Source: Thelephora terrestris (Eukaryota > Basidiomycota > Agaricomycetes > Thelephorales > Thelephoraceae). From it: 64,000 nucleotides of DNA. A program made the translations under genes and the position numbers. This document shows positions 21,250 to 36,551 of this stretch, piece after piece; the first letter of the stretch is position 1; the number at the start of each line of letters is the position of its first letter. Under the pieces are notes generated by a model. That model saw nothing but the letters and a program-made list of their open reading frames with translations, was not told where the DNA came from and did not search any database. The stretch spans positions 1,674,001 through 1,738,000 of the forward strand of contig WIUZ02000006.1 in NCBI GenBank assembly GCA_015956445.1, read 5' to 3'.

Positions 21250-22990
21250 CCGCACCCACAAGCGAATATACCCGCATCAGCATCGGAGATGTTGGCTTCG
21301 TCCGTCAAGGGCGATTTCATTTGTTGTTCTCCGCTGGTCTTCCCTTGGGAGAACGCGAACGGGGAGAGGACGTTCCCAGCACGTTCGAGCAACTGATCGT
21401 TGGGAAATTACAAACAACACAGCCTCGAGACCCTGGCTGCGTTGCGGCGAGCACTTCTCGGGAGGTTGGAGCTAGTGATGATGTCACGGAACCTATCCTG
21501 CAGTGAGTTCGATCTCTTAGACCATCCCACACTGTTCTCAAGCGAGTGTCACCCAGATCCCTGGAGCCTGGCGCAAACTCCTCGTTTGAGCTCACCGGGA
21601 ATCGTGGTGCAGCACTGGCAACAAGGTACCCAACATACAACGAAGATTCTCAAGTAGATTCTGCGTTCAAAAAATACACCATACGCCATTACAAGTCTTG
21701 GGTTAAGTTCGCCCGTGACAAGGAGTACGGCGAAAACTTGCGACCAGTCCTCGTATCCGGGTTTGAGATGACCAAAGACTTCGCAATAATGGCATATTCA
21801 AACAATCGCGCCTCTGTTCAATCCGACGAGGCCTTTCCTACTCCGATGTTCGGTTCTGCTTCTGCATCCAATTCGTGGACGTGGCGCACGCCGTGTAGAC
21901 CCCATGTCAAACACGGGCCACAGCAGTGCAGACCCCCTTCGCCCTCGCAATCGAGAGCCGCAGAAAGCCCTCCCAACGAGTTCAATCAATGTGTCTTCGT
22001 TCGGTATTACACCATGCGCTTTGAGTTTGGGTTATTTCCCAGAGTAATCCGGGCCGGGGCGGGACCGCACGATCTTGGTCCGGGGGATAACAGAGGGGAC
22101 ACCTTTCCCGAGTTAACCGCGCGATCCAGTGCTGAACCAATGAATGATGTTCAGGACGCCGAAGAACAATGGGATCCGGCCATCAGCGATCCTGGGTCCG
22201 AGGATATGGTTATCCGTAACGTACCATATGTATGGTTCTTTGCATGTGCTCAAGTTTCATCTCTGACATTTGCCTCTAGGATGAAGGACATGAAAGTTGG
22301 GATGCTATCGCTGAATACGTGTTCCAGGTAACTCCCCTTTCTCGTGTCTTCGCTAGACCACTGACCCTCGTGATAAAAGAACTCGAGCGCTACATCCGTT
22401 CTGATGCACCATAAGGATCTAAGGGGGATTCGTGCGGTGTGCTATATAGCCTCAAGTGAATCCCCAATTCTCACGCTTTTGCAGATGGGACACAATAGTG
22501 ACATATCATCTCTATTGGCAATGCACAAGCCGCGAATAGTTGTGGACGGGGACAGAGGTGAACTTCCGTTGAGTTTTACCGTTTGATGGACCATGTCTCA
22601 TTTTCTCAGTGGGTGAGATCATTTTGGGAGGGGATGCACTGCCTTCTCAGGGTTTCACGATGGTTTCACCACAAAATATGCCTCGCGGTGAGAATGGTGC
22701 GCCCTTTTTTACCAGTTGCTCCTGCCAATTCAGTCACAAGGGATCTTCCAGACGACGGCACAACCGTGAGGGCAGGATCGGTGGGTCCTTGAGAGTGTTT
22801 CTGACTCGGATGTTGATCACCCGGTCGTGTACAGCGCGATTGGGTTCGACAAGACCCCGTCGAGTTTTCTGTAGGTGGACAGCCTGGAATCAGACTTATA
22901 GATGCCCTCGATCCGCAATTCTCGGGTCCCGATCAAAGAGATGATGAGATGTTCCTGTACCCTGGCGCTGGGAGCTCGGGCTCGTGTCGA
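21250..22990 (+). CDS. Agaricomycete-specific family protein of unknown function
   Basis: Coding starts in or before the segment ISIGDVGFVRQGRFHLLF (about 21280). It continues with LTGNRGAALATRYPTY, YKSWVKFARDKEYG, RPVLVSGFEMTKDFA, NQCVFVRYYTMR and GAGPHDLGPGDN. A Glu/Asp-rich part follows, then an intron at ~22329-22379 that joins IAEYVFQ to NSSATSVLMHHKDL. The IGDVG...NRGA...VTGxxMTxDFA...QCVF order is one I recall from a large mushroom-only family that lacks an assigned function. First exon and 3' end are uncertain: an ATG at 21034 (MAPKPRPQPAWQ) is a possible start, and coding-like pieces such as GAGSSGSCRI reach ~22990. Exact splice sites after 22580 are not settled. Confidence 0.55.
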
Positions 22991-23106
22991 ATAAATGTAC
23001 GCAAGTCTTACGGAAAGCTCTGGCTTCCCTTACTCAACTCTCTGAGCAGAATGGGCTCAGAAGGTTCGTGTCCTATGTACGTGACTTTCTGGGTCCTTTA
23101 TAGCTG

Positions 23107-26038
<2,932 letters not shown>

Positions 26039-26202
26039 TAGGTGGGGTGATTGTTGCGGTGTTCGTTCATTCCGTGATCACTGATGAGTACAGCATGTAG
26101 AAGCAGGTTATGTGGCACATTTTTTTTGGTCGGGGGAGGGGTGGGCAGAAGGGTGCTGGGTAGTATGTATGTATATATATCTTCAATGAAATGGACATTT
26201 TG

Positions 26203-26227
26203 CCCCCCCCCCCCCCCCCCCCCCCCC
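26203..26227 (+). repeat. Poly(C) run of 25
   Basis: An unbroken run of C, 165 bp after the MAP kinase stop, preceded by a TATG/TATA microsatellite. Confidence 0.95.
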
Positions 26228-26239
26228 GTTCGAGTACTC

Positions 26240-27350
26240 ACGACTGATCAGCAGGCCGGTCGTATTCGATTGGTGGTTGCATATGACAGGCGTTTTGGGG
26301 TCCAGAGCCACCGACGCACTTCTCGTTCGTTTCTCGCCTGCACAACCGTTTGAACTCAGTGGAGGGGAGCTAGTTTCACTGCCCTCATAAGTCGAGCGAA
26401 GGGTTCTCGACGTGCTTGGAGTTGACGTATGGGTCGGCAGATACGGGAGTGCCGAACGAGAAATCGGGAACAGCGGAAAACGATCCAACCCAAACAGCCA
26501 TACATACTACTGTTTGCGTTTCGATACGACTACACATTTCCACGCCTTTATGTTTAAGACAGCGCGTGTCACTTTGATAGACCTTTCTCCATAGAATAGG
26601 CCCCAAGTATTTGTTTACCTTTTGATGGCATAGGGGTCCGGCACAGTGTTGGACGGCTAATGGCGAAAACCCAAAGCTTACAGCCAGAGCTAAGCGATGC
26701 CACTGGTTATAGCCACAAGGCGAGATGGCTGCTAGCTTTCGGTCTTACCCGGTTGCACCTCTCAACTTTGCCGAACCAATGGGAACACCTGATGGGAAGG
26801 ACGGTTTCGGCTTCTCTGAGAAAGGTACAAAGTAGAATTCCGGGAACTGATATCGCGCATCTCCCCTTGGCGGAGGCGTGAGAACGGAAACCCCCGAAAG
26901 CTACGGCCATATCGCGGCGATTTGTCGACATTTGGCACGGCCATTGGCATTGTGTCGCTAGCCATTGGCCGGCACAACACTGGTCCGGCACCCCGGTACC
27001 GGCCAGTTCGTACATTGGCCTCCAGCAGGCCGTGAATTTACCCAGTCCGCCCGATGTTTGGCATTCGGGGACGTCAAGGACCCATGGCCGGTACCAGGGA
27101 TTTTTCCTGGTGGGGCACTGATGATGTCGAGGGAGTTTTGCAGAGGAACCTGAGAGGGTCCTTGCACGGCATTGTCCGCCGGGCCGGGTCAGAGTCCTGA
27201 GCCGCGTCCGAAAGTGACCCCCAGGCTTTCCACCAGTGCATCGCTCGTGCTCACACAGCCGTTCAGGCAAAGTCTACATCCAAAAACAAAAATGCAATAG
27301 TGGGTGTGTCCATAGTGTTTAACCGACATTAGTTATGTTACGCATATATG
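26240..27350. other. Gene-free stretch of about 1.1 kb
   Basis: Between the MAP kinase and the convergent Doa10 gene. Frames of up to 187 codons occur on the minus strand but show no motif and no splice-consistent continuation. The part 26880-27200 is GC-rich with several GGTACC/GGCC palindromes and may be an old repeat. Confidence 0.5.
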
Positions 27351-30300
27351 CTACAGCAACAACTGTTCTTCTTCGTTATCCGACTCCGCGTCACTCTGGT
27401 TCTCTATCAGGTCCACCACAGGAAGATCTCGAACTGCCGCCTCCTCCTCCTCTTCTTCTTCCTGCCCGCGAGCCCGATCCCGTTTCCGCTCCGCCTTTCT
27501 CGCTGAAGGTTTCCCCTTGTTCTCTTCAGGCTCGAGGTTCCTTAATCGCATCTCCACCAGGAATTCTTTGTCTCGAACGGACTGTGCCCACTTCAGATAC
27601 ACGGTGACTAGCCCGAAGGCACCACGAAGTATGCCAACACCCGTGAATATCCCCGGATAGATGCTTGTGACTGTGGAAGACTCATCAGACTCAAGTGAAT
27701 ACAGGGGTAACTCGAAACATACAGAGTGTCCGGTCTGCAATCGGGACGCCGCCGAAAGTTTTTGCTACCCACGATACTCCCACTGGGAAGAGCAACATCA
27801 CCAACAGTCCTCCGACTGCCGGACCGATCACTTCCTTCGTTGCTGTGATTGGGTCCGGACGACTCCATCCATTGCGATTAATCTGTGTGCAAGTCGACCG
27901 TCAGTAAGTGACTCGGATGTGTGGAACACCGCGCTCACCCGTTGGATCCCTTCATTCATGTTCCGCGGAGCTTCGAATCCAGGGAGCCGGAGGATGATCT
28001 TCGTATAGAACAGACCGAGCACCCACATCTCAACCAACTTCACTCTCACCAGCATCCTGGGATCGTAGATCAATCTGACCGGCAAGAGCACGTAAACTTC
28101 CATGACCAAGGCGATTAGCGTCGGGATGAGGAAGACCAAGAAGAAGGCCATGTACGAAGCTTGAGCGAGCCACAGCGAACTACGTTTGGCAAGGAAGAGC
28201 GGCCACCAGGCCCGAGCGCCGTGGTCCCTACGCTGCCTATGACGATCGAGGCGTTCGACGGCCTGGGCGACGAGCCAGCAGCCCCACAGGAGATGGAAAC
28301 CAATGACGAACGAATACCCGTCGTGGACCTCCCGAGTCGTAAACAAGAGGAAGAACCTTCTGCCCAACAAGACCGGTCCGGCGAGCATTGTTGCTATTGC
28401 TATGCAGCAGACTGACCAGACTGCGAAGATGAAGACAAGGATCCGGTACTTGAAGTGAGGTGGGATATACACGACGGTGTAATCCTCCTCGACGCTACGC
28501 TTTTGCCGTTCTGCTTCCGCGTTTTGAAGTTTGAGTAGCCTAGCCTCAGCGTCATTGATGGGTTTTCCGTCTTCAGTGACCTCGATGGTGGCTCGCATGC
28601 CTCGTACGATCGCGACATTATCGTTAGAGGGAACTCGTCTCCACCCTCCCTCCTTTTGCGCTTCCTGGGTACCTGTCGCATTATTGAAACGGAAGTTGAA
28701 GAGTCCCTTCGAAGCCACTTCCTCTGCTGGATGGCGTTCACCGAACATGTAAGACGAAACGCGCAGTTTCCTGGAAAGCCACTTCCAGAATACGGTTCCG
28801 ACCTGTCGAACGGCGGTACGGGGCCGGAAGTAGTGGATAGTGTAGGGAAGGATGAGATGCATGAAAACCAGATCGTACGGGACAGTCGACAATGGTTCCC
28901 TATTATCCTCTCGTCAGTTGTGTTGCCTGTCATAGAGACAAGTGTCCATACCTCGGTTTCCATCTGAACGGGAGCAGCGAAGGGGTAAGCACCTGCACGA
29001 CGAGTGAAATGTTCCCTACCCCACAAACCACCACAAGCGCATACATAACCGCGCTTTGAAAGAGTTTGTAAAGGTGGGTGAATGTGGGTCGCTCGAGTAT
29101 ATCTCTTATGGGGTGCATGTTCTGGTTTTGAGGGTCCTTTATGAACCACATCGCCCCAGAACGCATGATTTGGCGACAGCCACCGAGCAGGATAGCAAAC
29201 ATGTACCTGTCCAGAAAGTTATAGAGCCACGTAACCGGAAAATGATATCGATGGCGACGAACATGAACATCGTCCCGACGACCCAATGGTAAAACGTCGC
29301 CGTTAAGGGAGCGTACTGCATGAACACCAGTCGCGCCTTGAGACTGACCTCTGGGAAGAACCATATCGTGCACAAATCGAGTATCGCACCGCAACCCAGG
29401 GGGAAGATAATCAGCTCGATAATGATAAACGTTGCGACCTGTGACCGCGGATCAGTCTCATGCGGTTGCGAGTGGAGGGGATTGGAAATGACCTTGACAA
29501 CGAGCAGTTGTTGGCGAACGGCAGTCCTCAACGCCTTTTCCGCTGTCTTGATCGTGCCCACAGTCAGGATGTTCATATAAACCGCCAGGCCGATCCCAAC
29601 CAGGAGATATCCGAAAACGATCGCAAAAGCTTTTTCGACAGGGCCACGTCCCAAGCTCATGCGTATCCACCAACTGGCAACCCCATCAGCATTTTCGCGG
29701 ACTTCCTGGCCGAGGGTTGCGAAATATGGCTCAATCAGTCGTCCAAGCGTGCTGTTAAAACCTTTGTCCAAGAACAAGTTCGCTGGTGCATCGGGAGCTG
29801 TTGTTCCTTCAAAGAGAGAGATAACGTCTTTGAATCTACCGTGAACGAACGAGGCCAAATCCGAACCATGCTGATACTGGAATTACGGGGGTCAAAACAA
29901 GACCCGGGTGGTACATGGAGAAAGAACTTACCGTCGACGCCAGAGCGTCCGTCACACCTTTGACCCTGTCTTCGCCTGAGATGATGCGGGATAATCCGGC
30001 ATTAATGATTCTCTGGCAGATTCTGAGCAGGGGTCCTAAAATAACGAGCTGAAGCGCGAGCCCAACCATGTCGACGATAGGGTCTGTAACGAATCGAATA
30101 GCTCGAATTGGTAGATGTGCTAGTTGGAAAATCCGCCGAGGGTTGAGCTGCAAGGGTGTTGGTCAAAAAGAGGGTAACCCAGATCAGCGGGGACATACAA
30201 AGAGGAGAGCCGACGACTTCCCAAGCGTAAAAGGGAGTAAGACGCTGACCCCGATGGTGGTATCAAGAATCAGAACCATTAGAGCGGCCTGCAGAATTAA

Positions 30301-32886
30301 TAACCGAGTTAAGTGTCGAAACCAACGATCTAGCAGACAAGACCGATACCCACGTTCTGAAGGACAGTTAAAACTGGGCCCCGCAAGCCGATAGCCTCCA
30401 TTGCACCCTCCATATCATCGTCCAGATTTGGTTCTATCTCCTCGTTCACCTCTTGTACTGCTGCCACAGGATCCACTTGATCGTTTGCAGGCGGCGGGTT
30501 CACAACTCCATTTCCGACCCTATTCTGTTGTCCGGCACCACCAGCCTCTCCTGCCAAGTTTTCAGCAACCCCAGGACGAACCTCTCGTATCCTCAGCCCA
30601 ACAGGCGCCCCATCCCTTAACATGTGATCGAGGTGTCCCAAATCCTGGGCATCATCCTCTTCATCTTCTGAATCCGTGATTAGGAGATGGTCGCGCTCTC
30701 CGTTGGCGAAGTAGGCAGGGAAGTCCCCAGGATCGAACTCGTCCCCATCGTCCTCGGGTTTCTTGTCGGCCTTCTCCCGCCCAACGGGAATTCGCTCCGG
30801 CAGTTTGGGTCCGCCATCGTTTTCATCCCGACGTCCTACGGGACCTAAGGGTTCGTCAAGGCTAGTACCGTCGCCAAGGTCTGAAAAATCGGTATCACTG
30901 TCATCATCTGGCACATAACCTCCCCTTGCACTCCCCAGCAGCTTCCCCGTCCTCTCGTATCCGTTGTGGTCAGCCTCTTTGTTTCCACCCCCACTCCCGA
31001 GACCACTAGGTCCTTCCCCGACGTCTAAAGGTAAATCGAAATAGTCTTTATCCGTCTTCTTTGTGACCCCCAACTCCTCCGGTGCTATGTATGATGTTAG
31101 GTTTGGGCTTGCAGGCGCGCTACCCATCCATCTCTTACCACTCGACGGACCAGCCCCAGGCGAAGAGAAGGCAACGTCTTGGGGAGATGGAATAGTGGAC
31201 GATGGCATGGTTGGGCGACGGGGAATTAACGGGTAGGGAAGTGATGGACCTGGAGTGGGGAGAGTGGAAGAGGGTGTAGTGGAAGGGAAGAAGGATTCCT
31301 GGCTCCGCGAACCAGGAGATCCGGCTTGGTATTTGGGTGTAGAGGGTAGGGATGTTGGACGCGGCGGAGAAGGATCGTTGGGAGTGGACCGGGCACGACG
31401 CATGTATGTGGGAGGGAGCGAAACTGGAAACGGATCAGGGAGAAACGCGTCTTGGGACGACGTGGACGATATTTCGTTCCATGTCTGAGATTCTGCGGAA
31501 AAGGTGGCGGATACATTCTCCTCTGGATTAATCTTCGGGGAAGTGACAGCATCTCTTCGTCTTCTCGCTTCTTCGTGGGCCTCTTTTAGCGTTGCATTAG
31601 AGTTGAAATAGGTGGGGGAAGAAGTCGATTCAGATTTTGCATCTTCGTCATCGGATTCTGAGCTCGAGTCTATGGGGCTCAATCTCTTCTTGAACCTGGC
31701 CAAGTGTTTTAGGTTGTCCGGGTCATCCAATTGGTCCCTAGCCCTGTCAGGACCTCCGTTCATACGAGCTCTACGGACCCTCCTCGGAAATGCTTGTCTG
31801 TGGATCGCTCTTCGACGGGGTTCCGGAGGAGGAAGAATAATGGGTTCCACGGGGGGTGGTGGCGCCTCAGGCCGGGGACCGATCGGTGGGGGAGCGGGCT
31901 CATCTGGTTGAGGATCGTGTGGTTGATCAGCCGCAGCGATGGGTTCGGGTGCAGGGTCGTCCGCCTGTTGGGGAACATCGACGTCTTCAAATACTCCAGG
32001 ACGAGCATTCTGCGACACCCATTCACGCAAAAGAAACACAGCCACAAATGTAAGAACGATAAGCGATGCGATGATCTGGCCAAGGAAAATATCCGCAGCG
32101 AGAGATTTCCAGAGAGGATGAGAGCTTATGAAAGAAACGAGGCTAGTGTTGGGGTCGCTGAGGTTCGAGAAGAGTGTCGTATTGTGTGGAGGGCCGAGTT
32201 CTTCCTTGTCGTGAGGGATAGGAGGTCGCTGAACAGCCGCTATCCAAAACGCGCTGTAGAAATATCAGTGACTTGATAAAGGAACGGATCGTAGGGGCAC
32301 GCACGCAATATCTCCCCCAGTAAAGTACACCCTCCACGTCCACAAAGTGATCCAAGGTAAGACAGCTAACCAAATGCACGCGACCAGGACTGCACGGATA
32401 CTGAATACTACAATTGAGATGGACTGTTGGACGAGTTTGCGAAACACGAGCAGGATGGGAAGTCGCTTTGGCATGTCCGATGCGTAGACTACAATCCCTC
32501 ATATCAGCACGGTACTCGTAATGATCGGGAGTGGGGGAATGTCTCAAGTACCTTTGGTAAAGGAGTAGGGATGCTTGCAAACATCGCAGTGCTGTTTCTT
32601 GCTATGAGCCAACCATGTCGTTAAGCTACGGTATCGCGGTATCGCGTGAGTAGCTGGAGAGCACAGTGGCGGAAGCAAAGTATGAACCGAGGACGCACCA
32701 GTCCTGATGGATGTACCGAATGGTTCCGGAGCACTTGCAGGGGTGAAAGAGAGGTTGATCTTGTTCCGCTGGGGCACTACATATCCGACATGTGTCTGGT
32801 GAAAGTGCTCGTGAATATCCTTCCCTCTCCCACGAGGATGCATGAGGCCGGGGCATGAGCTGCGACTGACCTTGCTCGTCTTGCAT
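27351..32886 (-). CDS. ssm4: Doa10/SSM4 (MARCH6-type) ER membrane ubiquitin ligase
   Basis: Doa10 is the RING-CH E3 of ER and inner-nuclear-membrane protein degradation. The first exon (from ATG 32886) encodes CRICSAPAEQDQ and CKCSGTIRYIHQD; an intron splits the codon of the next Cys, and exon 2 gives CLTTWLAHSKK followed by CDVCKHPYSF, completing the RING-CH. The next exon starts VYASDMPKRLP and leads into the first membrane pair. About 14 membrane segments can be counted over the rest. The TEB4-Doa10 core is clear near 29200-29050 (CRQIMRSGAMWFIKDPQ, HPIRDILERPTF) and WKWLSR...SYMFGER near 28780. Between membrane segments two and three lies an acidic, Pro/Ser-rich insert of over 500 residues (32000-30400). 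The C-terminus keeps YLKWAQSVRDKEFLVEMRLRN. At least eight introns; smaller junctions not all resolved. Confidence 0.9.
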
Positions 32887-33078
32887 CTCAACCCGCGACA
32901 GGTACCGGAGAATTTTGGCAGCTCAGCGTGTGCTGCTTAAGTGGTACAGTAAGACCGGGACGAAAGGAGCTGTTGAGGTTAATCGTGGAGATGGGAAATT
33001 GGAGGAATTTGGAACACAGAGAGGTCGTGAGTCTCTCGTCACGCGTCACGTCCCCCTACTTTCAGTCAGCCACTCACC

Positions 33079-34312
33079 ATGGCCGCCCCAAATTACGAAG
33101 AGGCCGCTGCAATTGCCACAGAATTCGTCTCGAGTTTGTCTTTGGCTTAACTTTGGTTCCCTCAGGCTGAATTATTCAGGTTACTCCCAGATCTTGACAA
33201 CCTTCCGAGCGAGGTTACGTTCCTGCTGACTGAGATCCAGAATATTGACATTAGGTCTCAAGGTACGCCATAGACCGCTTCTTCCTTGCGAGCATATCTC
33301 ACAATCCCATCCAGAACTCCAGCAAGAAGTCGCCAAAGATGCTTCACGATATATCCGTCATTCCGGCAGATCTACACCGAGCGCTCCACCAAACCCAAAG
33401 GACATGGCCATCCAGGAGACCATCAAAGAACATTACGCGCAGATCGAACAACTGGCCGACGAGAAACTCGTTCTGGCACAACGGGTCATTGATCTCATAT
33501 CAAGAGCACGGGCCAAACTAGACCATGAGCTATCAAGAGTACTCGTTCAACAGGGTGAAGATCCCACCGCTGCTTCAATCTCAGCTCCTTCTAGTATATC
33601 TGTTCCACGACGGGGTACTTTTCAGGAGATAAAAGAGGCATTGAGAACGCCTCGGGAGACTACACCTGTGGTAACCGTGGTCCCTACTCCTAGCCAGGTC
33701 GTTGGGAATAAAAGTATCAATATCAAATACCTTCTTGTTCGTATACTGATGCTATACGCAGGGAGGCGAACTGCCGGAGGCATTGCGACCGGTTCTGCGG
33801 GTTACAGCAGTCCAGCACCTTCCACAGTATACTCTGGAACCGGAACTCAGCGTTCCACCCGCCTCGCCGCCTCCGATTTTAGCCAGGGTCCTCGACAATC
33901 TCCTCTCCCTCGTCGGCAAACCCCCTCTGTGGAAGCTGAGGAGGACGCTGAGGGTGAAGAAGACGACGGTAACGAGGAAGACAAGAATCTGTATTGTTTC
34001 TGCCAGAAGCTCTCATACGGAACGGTAGGTGTTTGGATATCGTCGATATCAATAAGATTTGTTTACAATCATCTGCCCTCAGATGGTAGGTTGCGACGAC
34101 GACGATTGCCAATACCAATGGGTACCGTCCATTCCGTGCGTGTGTGCCCCTCTGGTCGCATTAACCCTGTTTCATAGTTCCATGTGGGGTGTGTTGGGCT
34201 TAAAGATCCCCCAGAGGGCGGTTGGTACTGTCCCGAATGTACTGCTCGACGCGGCCAGAAAGTTGCAGGAGGGACATCGAGGAAAGGAAGGAAGAAGAAC
34301 CTTGGTCACTGA
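33079..34312 (+). CDS. ING-family PHD-finger chromatin protein (Yng2-like)
   Basis: ING proteins are H3K4me3 readers in NuA4 or Rpd3-type complexes. The N-terminal ING helix region is LDNLPSEVTFLLTEIQNID, then QELQQEVAKDASRYI, with KEHYAQIEQLADEKLVLAQRVIDLI. A basic patch GNKRRRTAGG is created across an intron at ~33711-33761. A Ser-rich linker and an acidic EEDAEGEEDDGNEED run precede the C-terminal PHD: CFCQKLSYGTMVGCDDDDC, H and C in FHVGC, then WYCPEC, with two introns inside it. The tail is basic (RKGRKKNLGH). The ATG at 33079 is likely, but the first short exon joins the second by an intron I could not fix exactly (~33137-33180). It is divergent from Doa10, with 192 bp between starts. 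Confidence 0.88.
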
Positions 34313-34815
34313 TAATCTCCTATCAGGTCTCTCCTCTTACCGCGCCTTCACCTTAGCCCCATTATTTGTACATTATCGGCCAATCGATCCTTTAGAATTA
34401 GTTCCACCACCGCGCGGCGTGGACGCTCTTGCGTACACACGGATTCCGTGGACTGACGGGCTACATGGTCACCTGGCCTTACATGTGCCAACTCCTGCTG
34501 TCTCGAGTATATAACAGGGCAAACGGTCTCGATGTACCTCATGTACACATAAGCTGATACACCCCGGAATATTTTCAACGAGGGAGGTCAAGTGCTGCAT
34601 GCGTGATCGATGGTATGAAGCAAAAAATCAAGACCCGGCCCGGGTATCCGGACGGCGATCACACGGGTTCACGCGGAGGCTTCCGCTATCGATCTACCAG
34701 CTACTATACCCGCCGCCCCCCACCACTGCGCGTGCGACATAACAGTTGGCTCCACCTGCCGCCCATCTCCTTATCCGGATATCACTTCCCCTCCACCATC
34801 TACGATCAAGACACA
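34313..34815. other. Intergenic, no gene seen
   Basis: Separates the ING gene and the F-box gene on the same strand; should hold the 3' UTR of one and promoter of the other. Confidence 0.5.
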
Positions 34816-36271
34816 ATGCCGCCTACAGCTTCTACCAACAGGAACAAACTGGTTCAACGAGATCCCCCAGTGTGAGCGGACACGCCACCCAAGCCAAACC
34901 ACGAGCTGATCCATTCTAAGCAGCGAAGCCAATATTGAATCCATACGGGCTTTGGAGGAGCAAATCAGGGAGCACGAGACGGCGATCATAAAACTCAAAC
35001 GGGCCCGGAACTCACTGCTGAACGTGTCCAAACTTCCGCCAGAAATACTCGGGGACATTTTCTGTTTGAACGCTACCATCAAGGATGAATTTGAATTGCG
35101 GGAGACGAGATCTCACAATTTCCTACTCGCTTGTCACTACTGGTACGAGGTCGCCTTGCGCACCCCGGACGTTTGGAGTTACTGGGGTGACGATGTGGAA
35201 GAATGGGCAAAACGACACCTTCAACACACTACGGCCCCACTCGATCTCGTGCTCAGCAGTGGAGAACTCGAACGGTGCACCCTCGACGACAGCCTGCGAA
35301 ATGCACTTCAGGATCGAGCCATGCAGGATACTATACGATGGATTCATCTCGGTGCCGAAAATTCAGTGATTCTGAACGCTGTACTCTCCTCCCTGGCCGG
35401 GTGCGACGGGATTCGGCCCAGTAGCGTCGAGTCGGTCATTATAAGTTCTGGGAATGTGGAAGGAGCAGCCGTCGTCTCGGATTTCCTCGCCTCTCACCGC
35501 TTCCCGAAGCTGCGACGCCTCGAGCTTAGCGGCTGCACAATCTCATCTTGGGACCTCCTTACGTCAACCACTTCTGTACTCCAAACCTTACTCCTCGATA
35601 GTGAATCTCCCACACCCACGATAACATCATCTCCCACACCCACGATAACGTCATCTCAAATACTCTCGATACTTCGCTCCAACCCTTCTCTCCGGGAAAT
35701 CACTCTCCGAGGGTACGCAATCCCAGATGACGGTGGTGGTAATTCCCCTCGAGTACCACTCATCCACCTGAGGAAACTCTATTTGGAGGGACGCCCTCGG
35801 GGTGTCTTCACGTTCCTCCGTCAACTAGACTATCCCAGGAACATGGAACATCTGGATCTCTACCTAATGAACCTTACAGCCGAGGATATTTCCAGGATCG
35901 TTGGGCCATACATTCGGGACGACCTTCAACGTCGCAGAAGCTCCCAAAACGGGCTGGGAGTTAACCTGTACTCCTGCGACGACATCAAAATCGGAGACCC
36001 ATGCAGAAGCGATTTTTCTGCCCCTGGATTGGAATGGATGAACATGTCATCAACGATCAGCATCTGTGACCTAGAGAACGAGAACCTCATGGATCTTATC
36101 ACATACGTCCCTCGGGAAGTGATTACCCACCTTGGAGTAGGCAGTAACCCCATATTGACGGCATTCATGTCCGCCCAACTCCCATCCCTGAGGGTGATAC
36201 ATTTCAGGTCCACCCCTCTTCACCTCATCTTCTCGCAGTCGAACCTTGGTCAGGAAGAGATGTTCCCTTAG
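34816..36271 (+). CDS. F-box/LRR-type protein, C-terminus displaced by mobile elements
   Basis: Exon 1 (34816-34871, MPPTASTNRNK) joins exon 2 in phase (GT|C) at about 34922. A coil (RALEEQIREHETAIIKLKRARN) leads to the F-box-like LLNVSKLPPEILGDIF, with HNFLLACHYWYEVALRTPDVW typical of mushroom F-box proteins. Leucine-rich repeat-like strands follow (LRRLELSGCTI, LREITLRGYAI, LRKLYLEGR). A 24-bp in-frame tandem duplication at about 35605-35652 gives SPTPTITS twice. The stop at 36271 follows LPSLRVIHFRSTPLH, and coding-like sequence in another frame continues briefly. A fragment typical of the C-terminus of this family lies 16 kb away at 52316-52543, beyond the nested elements, so this gene is most likely interrupted. 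Confidence 0.75.
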
Positions 36272-36551
36272 TGAAAGTCTCGTCGCGTGAGGTACGATTG
36301 AGTAAGAGAATGCCGTCTTTGCGAAAGCGGCAGAGATGGGCACGTGCTGCTCTTGTCGGAGCACTTCCATCTCCTCGCCGTTTTCGGTCGCTCAATCATC
36401 TCTTTTCAAGACTTCCCTACGCTATCAATTCAAGTAACCTAATCCTTAGTTCACAATCTTTCAGCATCGACATTCACCAACTGTCCCCCCTCGGGAAACA
36501 ATTTGATTCTCATTCCCCGTTCCGTTCACCTCGGAGAGTCCGCACGTCGAA

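Noticed and set aside
26707-27270. 187-codon minus-strand frame
   Set aside because: No motif, odd composition, and no splice-consistent extension; probably chance in GC-rich DNA.
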